Origin: Deltaproteobacteria bacterium Ga0077550
GTDB taxonomy: Bacteria; Myxococcota_A; Polyangia; Nannocystales; Nannocystaceae
Direction: 5' to 3'
NCBI GenBank assembly: GCA_001464385.1
Contig: LNFB01000259.1
Coordinates: 1 to 34,475 of the forward strand
Length of the DNA: 34,475 nucleotides
Shown: positions 6,454-13,416 of the stretch, one piece after another
How positions within the stretch are numbered: the stretch's first letter is position 1
How the letters are laid out: every line of letters starts with the position of its first letter
Notes under the pieces: model-generated
Told to the model about the DNA's origin: nothing
What the model saw: the letters and a program-made list of their open reading frames with translations, nothing else
The model's database searches: none
Made by a program: the position numbers and the translations under genes

Positions 6454-7191
6454 TCACGTCGGGGGCATGATGATCTCGGGCGGGCGGATGAACGCCGGCG
6501 AGCGCACGGTCATCGGCTTGCCGTCGATCTCGAACGTCACCTCGAGCTCGAGTTCGCGGCCGCGCGAGCTGGCGCCGCCGAGCTTGGTCTCGACCGTCGA
6601 CCAGTCGGGCGGGGTCAGGCGATAGCTGGCGTGGAACTCGGTGCCCGCGGCGAGGCGCTCGTCCCACGGCGTGTAGGCGCCCGCATCGCTGAACGCGGCC
6701 GGCAGGCGCGCGGTCACGGGGGCGAGCACGGCCTTGCTGTGCACGTCGTGGAGCTGGATCGACGCGATGCGCACGGCGGCCGGCGCCTTGCCGGTGTTGG
6801 TGAAGCGCAGCTGCAACGTCGAGGGCGGACACGCGCGACGGTATGCGACGACCGAGGGCGCCTCGCCGGGTCGCGGCGGCATCGGGGCCGCGCGCTTCGC
6901 CGGCTGCGACGGTGGCATGTCCTCGGCGACCGACGGCGTCGAGGGCGACGGGCTCGCCGGAGGCTCGGGGTCGGGGCAGTCCTGGTCGAGCGTCACCGAG
7001 GCGATCGCGATCTGAACGGCGCTCGCGACGGGCTCGGGCGGCTTCGGCTTGGGATTGGTCTTGGGATCGGGCTTGGGATCGGTGTCGGTGGTGTTCCCCG
7101 ACGCGAGCGGTTTGCTCGGCTCGCGCGCGTCGATGGACGTGCACGCCGCGAGCGCGAGGGCGATGAGGCAGGGGATCGTGGTCGGTCGCAT
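6454..7191 (-). CDS. Lipoprotein with Lys/Pro linker, paralogue of 23354-24049
   Basis: The 245-residue protein begins MRPTTIPCLIALALAACTS, a lipoprotein signal with Cys17, followed by a linker of Lys-Pro repeats. The folded part carries IAIASVTLDQDCPD, a second Cys in CPPSTLQLRFTNTG, PWDERLAAGTEFHASYRL and ends RSPAFIRPPEIIMPP. The same landmarks in the same order occur in the lipoprotein at 23354-24049, so the two are paralogues. The alternating short hydrophobic stretches suggest a beta-sandwich. Function unknown. A GAGGAG ribosome-binding site lies six bases upstream (plus-strand CTCCTC at 7198-7203). It sits 24 bases after the diheme cytochrome gene, probably in one operon. Confidence 0.8.
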   Translation of the reverse strand: MRPTTIPCLIALALAACTSIDAREPSKPLASGNTTDTDPKPDPKTNPKPKPPEPVASAVQIAIASVTLDQDCPDPEPPASPSPSTPSVAEDMPPSQPAKRAAPMPPRPGEAPSVVAYRRACPPSTLQLRFTNTGKAPAAVRIASIQLHDVHSKAVLAPVTARLPAAFSDAGAYTPWDERLAAGTEFHASYRLTPPDWSTVETKLGGASSRGRELELEVTFEIDGKPMTVRSPAFIRPPEIIMPPT

Positions 7192-7215
7192 GGCGTTCTC
7201 CTCGAGGTGGGATCA

Positions 7216-8640
7216 TCAGAGCGTGCGCAGCCACGCGACCAGGGCGTCGCGATCGTGCGCGGGGAGCTTCGTGCCGAAGGCGTGGCCGGGCACCGGGCCG
7301 GGGCCGTGGACGCCGCGATCGAACCCGGGCTGCAGGCGGGCGCGGTCGAACAGATCGTCGAGCGTCGCGACGCTGCCGTCGTGCAGGTACGGCGCGGCCG
7401 CGGCGACGCCGACCAGCGGCGCCGGTCGGTAGAGCCCGGTGCCGCGAGACGTGCCGTTCGCCAGCGCGCCATCCGTCCCGACGCGGCGCGCCGACACGGG
7501 CGCTCCGCTGCCGGCCTCGTCGCCGTGGCAATCGAGGCAGTGGGCCCCGAACACGGCGCGGCCCCGCGCGAGCCGGGCGTCGTCCTTCGTGTTCGTGCCC
7601 TCGGCGATCGGCGGCACGTCGAGCGAGTACAGGAACATCGCGAGGGCCCACGCGAGCTCGCGGGGCGGCCGCGTGCGCTCGCCGTTGGCGTGGATGTACT
7701 GGGTCTCCTGCCGGATCGCGAGCACCAGCGGTGTCGCGCTGCCGTCGCGACGGTCGTGGACGATCGTCGCCGCCTGGGTCAGCGCGCGCAGCGATCGCAG
7801 GCGCCACAGATCGGGGATCGCGACCGGGTCGGCGTCGTCGTCCTCGGTGATGTCGGCGCGGCCGGGGCCCCAGCTCGCGAGTCGATCGGCCAGCCGCGGG
7901 TCGATCGCGTCGCCGAGATCGCGGTGCCACGTCAGGCGCATCGCGCCGTAGTCGAGCTCGCGGCGTGCCCGACCGACGACCAGCGCACCGTCCTCGATCG
8001 CGCTGTGGCACAGGGCGCAGGTGATCCCGATCTTGGTATCGCCGTCGACGTCGGCGAACGCGACCAGCCCCGGGACGACGCCGCCGTCGCCGGCGTCGGG
8101 ATCGCGGAGCAGCCCGACGGCCTCGGCTCGATCGACGGCGAGCGCGTGCTCGGCCGCGGCCTCCGGCCGCAGCGGGTACGTGAAGAAGACGCGGCGCCCG
8201 AGCGCGACCCACTGCGCCATGGTCTGGGGCGTCTCGCCGCTCCACAGCGGCGCGGCGTCCCCCGGCAGACGCACCGCGCCGCCATCGCGCAGCGCCGAGA
8301 GGTCGGCGTCGTGCAGGACGATCGCGCGTGGGTTCCACGTCGGCAGCGCGTCCCAGCCGGCGTCGACACGACCGTACGCCGCGACGCGCAGCTTGCCGTA
8401 GAGGTTGTCGGGGTTGCGCAGCGACTGGAGCAGCGCGGTGCGTCGCGCTTGGCCGTCGTGCAGGTACGCGTCGGTGAACGAAAGCAGCCACGCGTCGCTC
8501 CACTGCGCATCGGCCACGGGCGTGGGGCTCACCTCTGCCGCGGACGCGTCGATCGTCGTGACCGCGTCGGCCTCGCCGCCACCCGCGGACATCGAGGCGG
8601 CGGCGGCGACGAGCACGGTGAGGGCGAGGCGCAGGCGCAT
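7216..8640 (-). CDS. Exported diheme c-type cytochrome
   Basis: The 474-residue protein starts with a Sec-type signal (MRLRLALTVLVAAAASMSAG) and has two heme c motifs, CALCH at 208-212 and CLDCH at 368-372. The C-terminal part contains APLVGVAAAAPYLHDGSVATLDDLF, the YLHDGS..TL signature of the cytochrome c peroxidase/MauG-like superfamily and of RoxA-like diheme proteins. It probably acts in the periplasm as an oxidase, peroxidase or electron carrier; the substrate cannot be read from the sequence. It ends with two consecutive TGA codons. It is the first gene of the probable operon with the lipoprotein and PH-like genes, and divergent from formate-tetrahydrofolate ligase. Confidence 0.85.
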   Translation of the reverse strand: MRLRLALTVLVAAAASMSAGGGEADAVTTIDASAAEVSPTPVADAQWSDAWLLSFTDAYLHDGQARRTALLQSLRNPDNLYGKLRVAAYGRVDAGWDALPTWNPRAIVLHDADLSALRDGGAVRLPGDAAPLWSGETPQTMAQWVALGRRVFFTYPLRPEAAAEHALAVDRAEAVGLLRDPDAGDGGVVPGLVAFADVDGDTKIGITCALCHSAIEDGALVVGRARRELDYGAMRLTWHRDLGDAIDPRLADRLASWGPGRADITEDDDADPVAIPDLWRLRSLRALTQAATIVHDRRDGSATPLVLAIRQETQYIHANGERTRPPRELAWALAMFLYSLDVPPIAEGTNTKDDARLARGRAVFGAHCLDCHGDEAGSGAPVSARRVGTDGALANGTSRGTGLYRPAPLVGVAAAAPYLHDGSVATLDDLFDRARLQPGFDRGVHGPGPVPGHAFGTKLPAHDRDALVAWLRTL

Positions 8641-8751
8641 GGGTGCTCGGCGTTCGCGGGGGCCCCGCGTCGTCGGGACGATGGTCGCACGAACGCGCGA
8701 GCCCGGCGGCGGGTCTCCCGGCGGTGCCCCGCGCCCCGGCGAAAATCGCGA

Positions 8752-8757
8752 TAGCCT
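8752..8757 (+). promoter_or_regulatory. Putative -10 element (TAGCCT) of the fhs gene
   Basis: TAGCCT in GCGATAGCCTCGG, eight bases before ATG 8766. A nearly leaderless message is implied, so no riboswitch or leader can be present. Confidence 0.4.
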
Positions 8758-8765
8758 CGGCCCGC

Positions 8766-10400
8766 ATGTTGCCGCTCTCCGAGGTCGCCGCGCGTCTGGG
8801 CCTGGGCCCCGACGATCTGATTCCCTTTGGTCGCGACAAGGCGAAGATCGATCGCCCGGTCCTGTTGCGCGGGCGCACGCGCCCCGGCAAGGCCAAGCTC
8901 ATCCTCGTCTCCGCGATCACGCCGACGCCGGCAGGCGAGGGCAAGACGACGACGTCGATCGGCCTGTCCGACGCGCTCGCGCACCTCGGACACAACGTCG
9001 CGGTCGTGTTGCGCGAGCCGTCGCTCGGGCCCTGCTTCGGGGTCAAGGGCGGTGGCACCGGCGGCGGTCGCAGCCGGCTGCAGCCCACCGACGACATCAA
9101 CCTGCACTTCAACGGGGATTTCCACGCGATCACCAGCGCGCACAACCTGCTCGCCGCCGCGATCGACAATCACCTGCACTTCCACAGCGATCTCGATCTC
9201 GAGTCGCGCAAGGTGTCGTGGCGCCGCGTGCTCGACATGAACGACCGCAGCCTGCGGGCCGCGACGATCGGGCTGGGTGGAGACACCGGCGGGGTGCCGC
9301 GCGAGACCGGCTTCGACATCACCGCGGCGTCCGAGCTCATGGCGATGCTGTGCCTGGCCGACGACGCCGACGACCTGCGCCGCCGCATCGATCGCACGCT
9401 CGTCGGGTTCACACGCACCGGCGCACCGGTGCACGCGGGCAAGATCGGCGTGACCGGGGCCATGCTCGCGCTGCTGCGCGACGCGCTGATGCCGAACCTC
9501 GTGCAGACCGAGCACGGCACGCCCGCGATCGTGCACGGCGGGCCGTTCGCCAACATCGCCCACGGCTGCAACAGCGTCATCGCCACGCGAGCGGGCCTGC
9601 AGCTCGCCGACTGGGCGGTCACCGAGGCCGGCTTCGGCTTCGATCTTGGCGCCGAGAAGTTCTTCGACATCAAGTGCCGATCGGCCGGCCTCGATCCCGA
9701 CGCGGTCGTGCTCGTGGCCACGCTGCGCGCGCTCAAGATGCACGGTGGGCGCCCCCTCGATCGCGTGTCCGAGCCCGATCCCGCCGGCGTCGCGGCGGGC
9801 CTGCCCAACCTCGAGAAGCACCTCGAGAGCATCGCGACCTTCGGCAAGACGGCGGTGGTCGCGATCAACCGCTTCGCCTCCGACACGGGCGAAGAGATCG
9901 CAGTGGTCGAGGAGGCCTGCCGTCGCCGCGGCGTCGCCGTGGCGCTGTGCGAGCACTTCCGCAAGGGGGCCGAGGGGGCGGTCGATCTGGCGCGCAAGGT
10001 CGTCGAGGCGACCGCGACGCCGAGCCGGCCGTTCACGCCGCTGTACGAGCTCGGCGCGAGCGTGCCCGACAAGTTGGCCGCGATCGCGACCAAGATGTAC
10101 GGCGCCGACGGCGTCAACTTCACCGGGCCGGCGCTGAAGGACCTGCGGGAGATCGAGAAGCTCGGCTACGCCGAGCTGCCGATCTGCGTGGCGAAGACCC
10201 AGAACTCGCTGTCGGACGATCCCAAGCTCCGCGGTCGACCGAAGGACTTCAAGATCACCGTGCGTGGCCTGCAGATCAGCGCGGGCGCGGGGTTCCTCGT
10301 CGCGCTGACCGGCGACATCATGCGCATGCCGGGCCTGCCCCGCGTGCCGCAGGCGGGCAAGATCGATCTGGTCGACGGCACGATCACTGGTTTGACGTAG
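8766..10400 (+). CDS. fhs: Formate-tetrahydrofolate ligase
   Basis: The 544-residue enzyme makes 10-formyl-THF from formate, THF and ATP in one-carbon metabolism in the cytoplasm. Visible signatures are the P-loop TPTPAGEGKTT (about 52-62), EPSLGPCFGVKGGGTGGG, DINLHFNGDFHAI, HGGPFANIAHGCNS, and the C-terminal NFTGPALKDLREIEKLGY and GDIMRMPGLPRVPQA. Length is close to the usual 555. GRSRLQPTDDIN replaces the common GGYAQVVPMEDIN, a short local divergence next to the active site. ATG 8766 is chosen because it matches the family N-terminus and the -10 layout. No folD or other folate gene is next to it. Confidence 0.96.
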   Translation: MLPLSEVAARLGLGPDDLIPFGRDKAKIDRPVLLRGRTRPGKAKLILVSAITPTPAGEGKTTTSIGLSDALAHLGHNVAVVLREPSLGPCFGVKGGGTGGGRSRLQPTDDINLHFNGDFHAITSAHNLLAAAIDNHLHFHSDLDLESRKVSWRRVLDMNDRSLRAATIGLGGDTGGVPRETGFDITAASELMAMLCLADDADDLRRRIDRTLVGFTRTGAPVHAGKIGVTGAMLALLRDALMPNLVQTEHGTPAIVHGGPFANIAHGCNSVIATRAGLQLADWAVTEAGFGFDLGAEKFFDIKCRSAGLDPDAVVLVATLRALKMHGGRPLDRVSEPDPAGVAAGLPNLEKHLESIATFGKTAVVAINRFASDTGEEIAVVEEACRRRGVAVALCEHFRKGAEGAVDLARKVVEATATPSRPFTPLYELGASVPDKLAAIATKMYGADGVNFTGPALKDLREIEKLGYAELPICVAKTQNSLSDDPKLRGRPKDFKITVRGLQISAGAGFLVALTGDIMRMPGLPRVPQAGKIDLVDGTITGLT

Positions 10401-10509
10401 GTCGCCGGCCGAGCGACGTGGCCGCGAGTTCGGTCACGTCGCGAAACCCCGACCGCACACGGTGGGTCCCGACCCGGCGCGGCTACGACCGCGCCCAAAA
10501 CCCCCGTGC

Positions 10510-10515
10510 TAAGGT
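10510..10515 (+). promoter_or_regulatory. Putative -10 element (TAAGGT) of the prolyl oligopeptidase gene
   Basis: TAAGGT in CGTGCTAAGGTCCGCG, eight bases before ATG 10524. It supports ATG 10524 over the in-frame GTG at 10506, which lies upstream of this hexamer. Confidence 0.4.
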
Positions 10516-10523
10516 CCGCGTCC

Positions 10524-12725
10524 ATGTCCCGCCTCGCCGTCTCGTCGCTGCTCTCGATCGCACTCGTTGCGTGCCCGGCCCCCGAGCAGGCTGTCGTCGA
10601 CACGGCGGCGCCGGGGGGCCAGGGCGCCGCCATGTCGAACTCCGACGATACGACCACCATCCCCGCCACCCGCATCGTCGACGCGTTCGACCAGCTCCAC
10701 GGCCGCAAGGTCCCCGACCCGTACCGGTGGCTCGAGGACGTGAAGGACCCCGAGGTCGCGCAGTGGATGAGGGCGCAGGATGACTTCGCACGGCGTCAGC
10801 TCGAGGCGATGCCGCTGCGCGACGAGCTCGCCAAGCGGCTCGCCGAGCTGTCGTACCTCGACTCGGTGTCCGCGCCGAGCCACCGCGGCAGCCGCTACTT
10901 CTACACGCGGAGCCACCGCGACAAGGAGAAGGCGGTCTACTACGTGCGCAAGGGTGAGAAGGGCGCCGAGGAGGTCCTCATCGATCCCAACACGCTGTCG
11001 ACCGACGGCAGCGTCTCGGTGCACGGCATGATGCCGAGCCACTCGGGCCGATACCTCGCGTACAAGCTGTCGCGCAACAACGCCGACGCGGCCACGCTGT
11101 ACGTCCGCGACCTCGACTCGGGCAAGGAACTCACGATCGACACGATCGAGGGCGCCCGCTATGCCAGTGCCGAGTGGACGCCGGACGAGCGCGGCTTCTA
11201 CTACGTGTGGCTGCCCACCGATCCCACGATCCCGGTCGCGGAGATGCCGGGGCGCGCCGAGGTCCGCTTCCACGCCCTGGGCACCGATCCCGCGAGCGAC
11301 CCGGTCGTCTACGCCGCGTCGGGCAACCCCAAGGAGTTCGTCAACGTCGATCTGTCGCGCGACGGCCGGTGGCTGTTCGTCGGCCACCAGCGCGGCTGGT
11401 CCGCCTCCGACATCCACGTCGCCGATCTCGGCGCGACGCCAGCGGCGCAGAAGAAGGCCACGCCGAAGTTCACGCCGTTCGTCGCCGGCAAGGACGCCAT
11501 CTACGCGGTCCAGGCGTGGCGCGGCAAGTTCTACGTGTTCACCAACGAGGACGCGCCGCGCTACCGCGTGATGCTCGTCGATCCGGCCAAGCTCGATCGC
11601 AAGCACTGGCGCGAGCTCGTGCCGCAGACCGACGCGGTGCTCGAGGGCATGCAGATCATCGGCGAGCGCCTGGTGCTGTCGTACCTCCGCGACGCCCACT
11701 CGACGATGGAGCTGCGCTCGCTGGCGGGCAAGCCGATCCGCGAGATCGAGCTGCCGGGCCTCGGCAGCGCCTCGGGCATGGTCGGCAACCCCGACGAGGA
11801 CGACGCGTACTACTATTTCAGCTCGTTCACCGAGACCCCGCAGATCTACCGCACGTCGATCGCCAAGGGCACCACGTCGCTGTGGGAGAAGGTGAAGATC
11901 CCCGTCGACACCTCGGCCTTCGTCACCGAGCAGGTCTGGTACCCGTCGAAGGACGGCACCAAGGTGTCGATGTTCGTCACGCGTCGCAAGGACGTCGCGC
12001 TCGACGGTGACAACCCGACGCTGCTCACCGGCTATGGCGGCTTCAACGTCAGCCTGCAGCCGAGCTTCAGCAGCCGCGCGGTGCTCTGGGTCGAGCGCGG
12101 CGGCGTGTGGGCGGTGCCGAACCTGCGCGGCGGCGGCGAGTACGGCGAGCAGTGGCACCAAGACGGCATGCGCGCGAAGAAGCAGAACGTCTTCGACGAC
12201 TTCCACGCCGCGGCCGAGTTCCTGATCGCGAACAAGTACACGCGCAGCGACAAGCTCGCGATCATGGGCGGCAGCAACGGCGGGCTGCTCGTCGGCGCGG
12301 CGATGGTCCAGCGCCCCGATCTCTACGGCGCGGTGGTCTGCGCGGTGCCGCTGCTCGACATGGTCCGCTACCACCTGTTCGGCGCCGGCAAGACGTGGAT
12401 CGAGGAGTACGGCTCGTCCGAGGACCCGGCGCAGTTCGAGACGCTGGTCGCGTACTCGCCGTACCACCACGTGCGGCCCGACGTCGCCTATCCGCCGATG
12501 CTCATGCTGTCGGCCGACAGCGACGATCGCGTCGACCCGATGCACGCGCGCAAGTTCACCGCGGCGATCCAGTCGGCGAACAAGGGCGGCAAGGCGGCGC
12601 TCCTGCGCATCGAGACCAACGCGGGCCACGGCGGCGCGGATCTGATCAAGAAGCAGATCGAGCAGTCGGTCGACACCTTCGCGTTCGTCCTGGACGCGCT
12701 CGGGGTCAGCGGCGCGCGCGGTTAG
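10524..12725 (+). CDS. Prolyl oligopeptidase (S9A) lipoprotein
   Basis: The 733-residue protein has a lipoprotein signal (MSRLAVSSLLSIALVAC, Cys17), a short linker, the N-terminal PDPYRWLEDV motif of the family, a beta-propeller domain and a C-terminal alpha/beta-hydrolase domain. The catalytic triad is intact: Ser584 in GGSNGG, Asp667 in DSDDRVDP and His702 in NAGHGGAD. It is expected to cut short peptides after Pro outside the cytoplasm. Most prolyl oligopeptidases are cytosolic; an exported, lipidated form fits a predatory or scavenging bacterium, which is an inference. 20-bp tandem repeats follow its TAG stop. Confidence 0.95.
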   Translation: MSRLAVSSLLSIALVACPAPEQAVVDTAAPGGQGAAMSNSDDTTTIPATRIVDAFDQLHGRKVPDPYRWLEDVKDPEVAQWMRAQDDFARRQLEAMPLRDELAKRLAELSYLDSVSAPSHRGSRYFYTRSHRDKEKAVYYVRKGEKGAEEVLIDPNTLSTDGSVSVHGMMPSHSGRYLAYKLSRNNADAATLYVRDLDSGKELTIDTIEGARYASAEWTPDERGFYYVWLPTDPTIPVAEMPGRAEVRFHALGTDPASDPVVYAASGNPKEFVNVDLSRDGRWLFVGHQRGWSASDIHVADLGATPAAQKKATPKFTPFVAGKDAIYAVQAWRGKFYVFTNEDAPRYRVMLVDPAKLDRKHWRELVPQTDAVLEGMQIIGERLVLSYLRDAHSTMELRSLAGKPIREIELPGLGSASGMVGNPDEDDAYYYFSSFTETPQIYRTSIAKGTTSLWEKVKIPVDTSAFVTEQVWYPSKDGTKVSMFVTRRKDVALDGDNPTLLTGYGGFNVSLQPSFSSRAVLWVERGGVWAVPNLRGGGEYGEQWHQDGMRAKKQNVFDDFHAAAEFLIANKYTRSDKLAIMGGSNGGLLVGAAMVQRPDLYGAVVCAVPLLDMVRYHLFGAGKTWIEEYGSSEDPAQFETLVAYSPYHHVRPDVAYPPMLMLSADSDDRVDPMHARKFTAAIQSANKGGKAALLRIETNAGHGGADLIKKQIEQSVDTFAFVLDALGVSGARG

Positions 12726-12736
12726 TCAGCTCGACG

Positions 12737-12780
12737 CGCGCTCGTGAGCGCGACGCGCGGCTCGTGAGAGCGACGCGCGG
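12737..12780. repeat. 20-bp tandem repeat and GC hairpin after the peptidase stop
   Basis: CTCGTGAGCGCGACGCGCGG (12741-12760) is repeated with one mismatch at 12761-12780, starting 15 bases after the TAG at 12723-12725. The first copy also forms a CGCGCTC-GT-GAGCGCG inverted repeat (12737-12752) that could act as a 3'-end hairpin. The remainder of the 331-base gap (12781-13056) shows no recognisable gene or promoter; ATG-initiated frames inside it lack coding bias. Confidence 0.75.
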
Positions 12781-13040
12781 CTAAAGGATCGTCAGGGATC
12801 GGACGATGGGGCCCATGTGGGCGCCGGTCGTCCTGTCCGGCGATCCGTCAACACGCCGACGTTCCGTCACGGGACCGGCGGTGCGTGGGGCGTCCGCCGA
12901 TCCGATATGCCCCGCGGGATCGCGACGTTTTCCGGGAACCAGCCCCCCGCGGCGCCCGTGTCTCCGGATGGTACGGCGCCTGCAAACAAGGGCGCAGTGT
13001 CAGCGAGAGCCCGCAGCTTCGTTGGGTTCGACAGGACATC

Positions 13041-13046
13041 GGAGAG
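13041..13046 (+). promoter_or_regulatory. Ribosome-binding site of the 56-residue ORF
   Basis: GGAGAG ends ten bases before ATG 13057. Frames open further upstream in the same register lack coding composition, so this site decides the start. Confidence 0.5.
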
Positions 13047-13056
13047 TCACCTCACC

Positions 13057-13227
13057 ATGCAAGCTCCCAACCTCCGCTTCTTCTCGTTCGTCTCCAAGTT
13101 CGTCGATGCCGTGACGACCAGCGCCCTGGACGACACCTTCAGCCGCGCGGTCGCGATGCGCCGGATGGCGCGTCAGGCGAAGCGAGAGACCCTCGCGATC
13201 GCTGCGCCTGCCGCCCGCGCCGCCTGA
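13057..13227 (+). CDS. Small basic hypothetical protein (56 residues)
   Basis: The product begins MQAPNLRFFSFVSKFVDAV and continues with an amphipathic, basic helix (AVAMRRMARQAKRE) and an Ala-rich tail. It contains no Cys and no signal peptide. The start is supported by GGAGAG ten bases upstream, and third positions are G/C rich. The aromatic N-terminus and basic helix could bind membrane or nucleic acid, but there is no recognisable family. A GC hairpin follows nine bases after the TGA. Confidence 0.5.
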   Translation: MQAPNLRFFSFVSKFVDAVTTSALDDTFSRAVAMRRMARQAKRETLAIAAPAARAA

Positions 13228-13236
13228 GCGCACCGT

Positions 13237-13252
13237 GGCGGGAGCGCCCGCC
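13237..13252 (+). terminator. Terminator-like hairpin after the 56-residue ORF
   Basis: GGCGGG (13237-13242) pairs with CCCGCC (13247-13252) around an AGCG tetraloop. No T-run follows. Confidence 0.4.
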
Positions 13253-13273
13253 CGATGTGGCGCGGCGCAGTGT

Positions 13274-13279
13274 TACGAT
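13274..13279 (+). promoter_or_regulatory. Putative -10 element (TACGAT) of a tiny transcript
   Basis: TACGAT is followed after six bases (CGGTGG) by ATG 13286, the same spacing as at the kinase and LysR-type genes. Confidence 0.3.
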
Positions 13280-13285
13280 CGGTGG

Positions 13286-13339
13286 ATGTCGACCAAGGAC
13301 GTGGGTCGCGATGCAATGGTGTGCGCGCGCAAGCGGTGA
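13286..13339 (+). CDS. Possible 17-residue ORF with a hairpin on its stop codon
   Basis: ATG 13286 opens 17 codons (MSTKDVGRDAMVCARKR) ending at TGA 13337-13339. The stop is inside the left arm of a 9-bp hairpin. Together with the upstream TACGAT this would define a transcript of about 80 nt, either a leaderless micro-ORF or a small RNA. Evidence is only positional. Confidence 0.25.
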   Translation: MSTKDVGRDAMVCARKR

Positions 13340-13365
13340 CGCGCCGGCAGTGCCAGCGCGTCACC
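13335..13365. terminator. 9-bp hairpin between the small ORF and the convergent lipoprotein gene
   Basis: GGTGACGCG (13335-13343) pairs perfectly with CGCGTCACC (13357-13365) around 13 bases. It lies between the tiny ORF and the end of the minus-strand lipoprotein gene and could end transcripts from both sides. No T-run on either side. Confidence 0.5.
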
Positions 13366-13376
13366 TCGCCACTCGT

Positions 13377-13416
13377 TCACGTCGCGAGCGCGCGGCTCAC
13401 TTCGCGAGCGCGCGGA
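13377..13416. repeat. 20-bp tandem duplication spanning the stop of the 654-residue lipoprotein
   Basis: TCACGTCGCGAGCGCGCGGC (13377-13396) and TCACTTCGCGAGCGCGCGGA (13397-13416) agree at 18 of 20 positions. The second, in the gene, contains the stop codon at 13397-13399 (TCA on the plus strand); the first follows it directly on the minus strand. Confidence 0.85.

Noticed and set aside
6415..8754. Long plus-strand frame opposite the diheme cytochrome operon
   Set aside because: Low-complexity Arg/Gly/Val composition typical of an antisense shadow; the minus strand has heme motifs, signal peptides and ribosome-binding sites.
8641..8765. Folate or other riboswitch before fhs
   Set aside because: The -10-like hexamer is eight bases before the ATG, leaving no room for a leader, and no riboswitch-like structure is seen.
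10509..12629. Long minus-strand frame opposite the prolyl oligopeptidase
   Set aside because: Antisense shadow; the plus strand has an intact catalytic triad.
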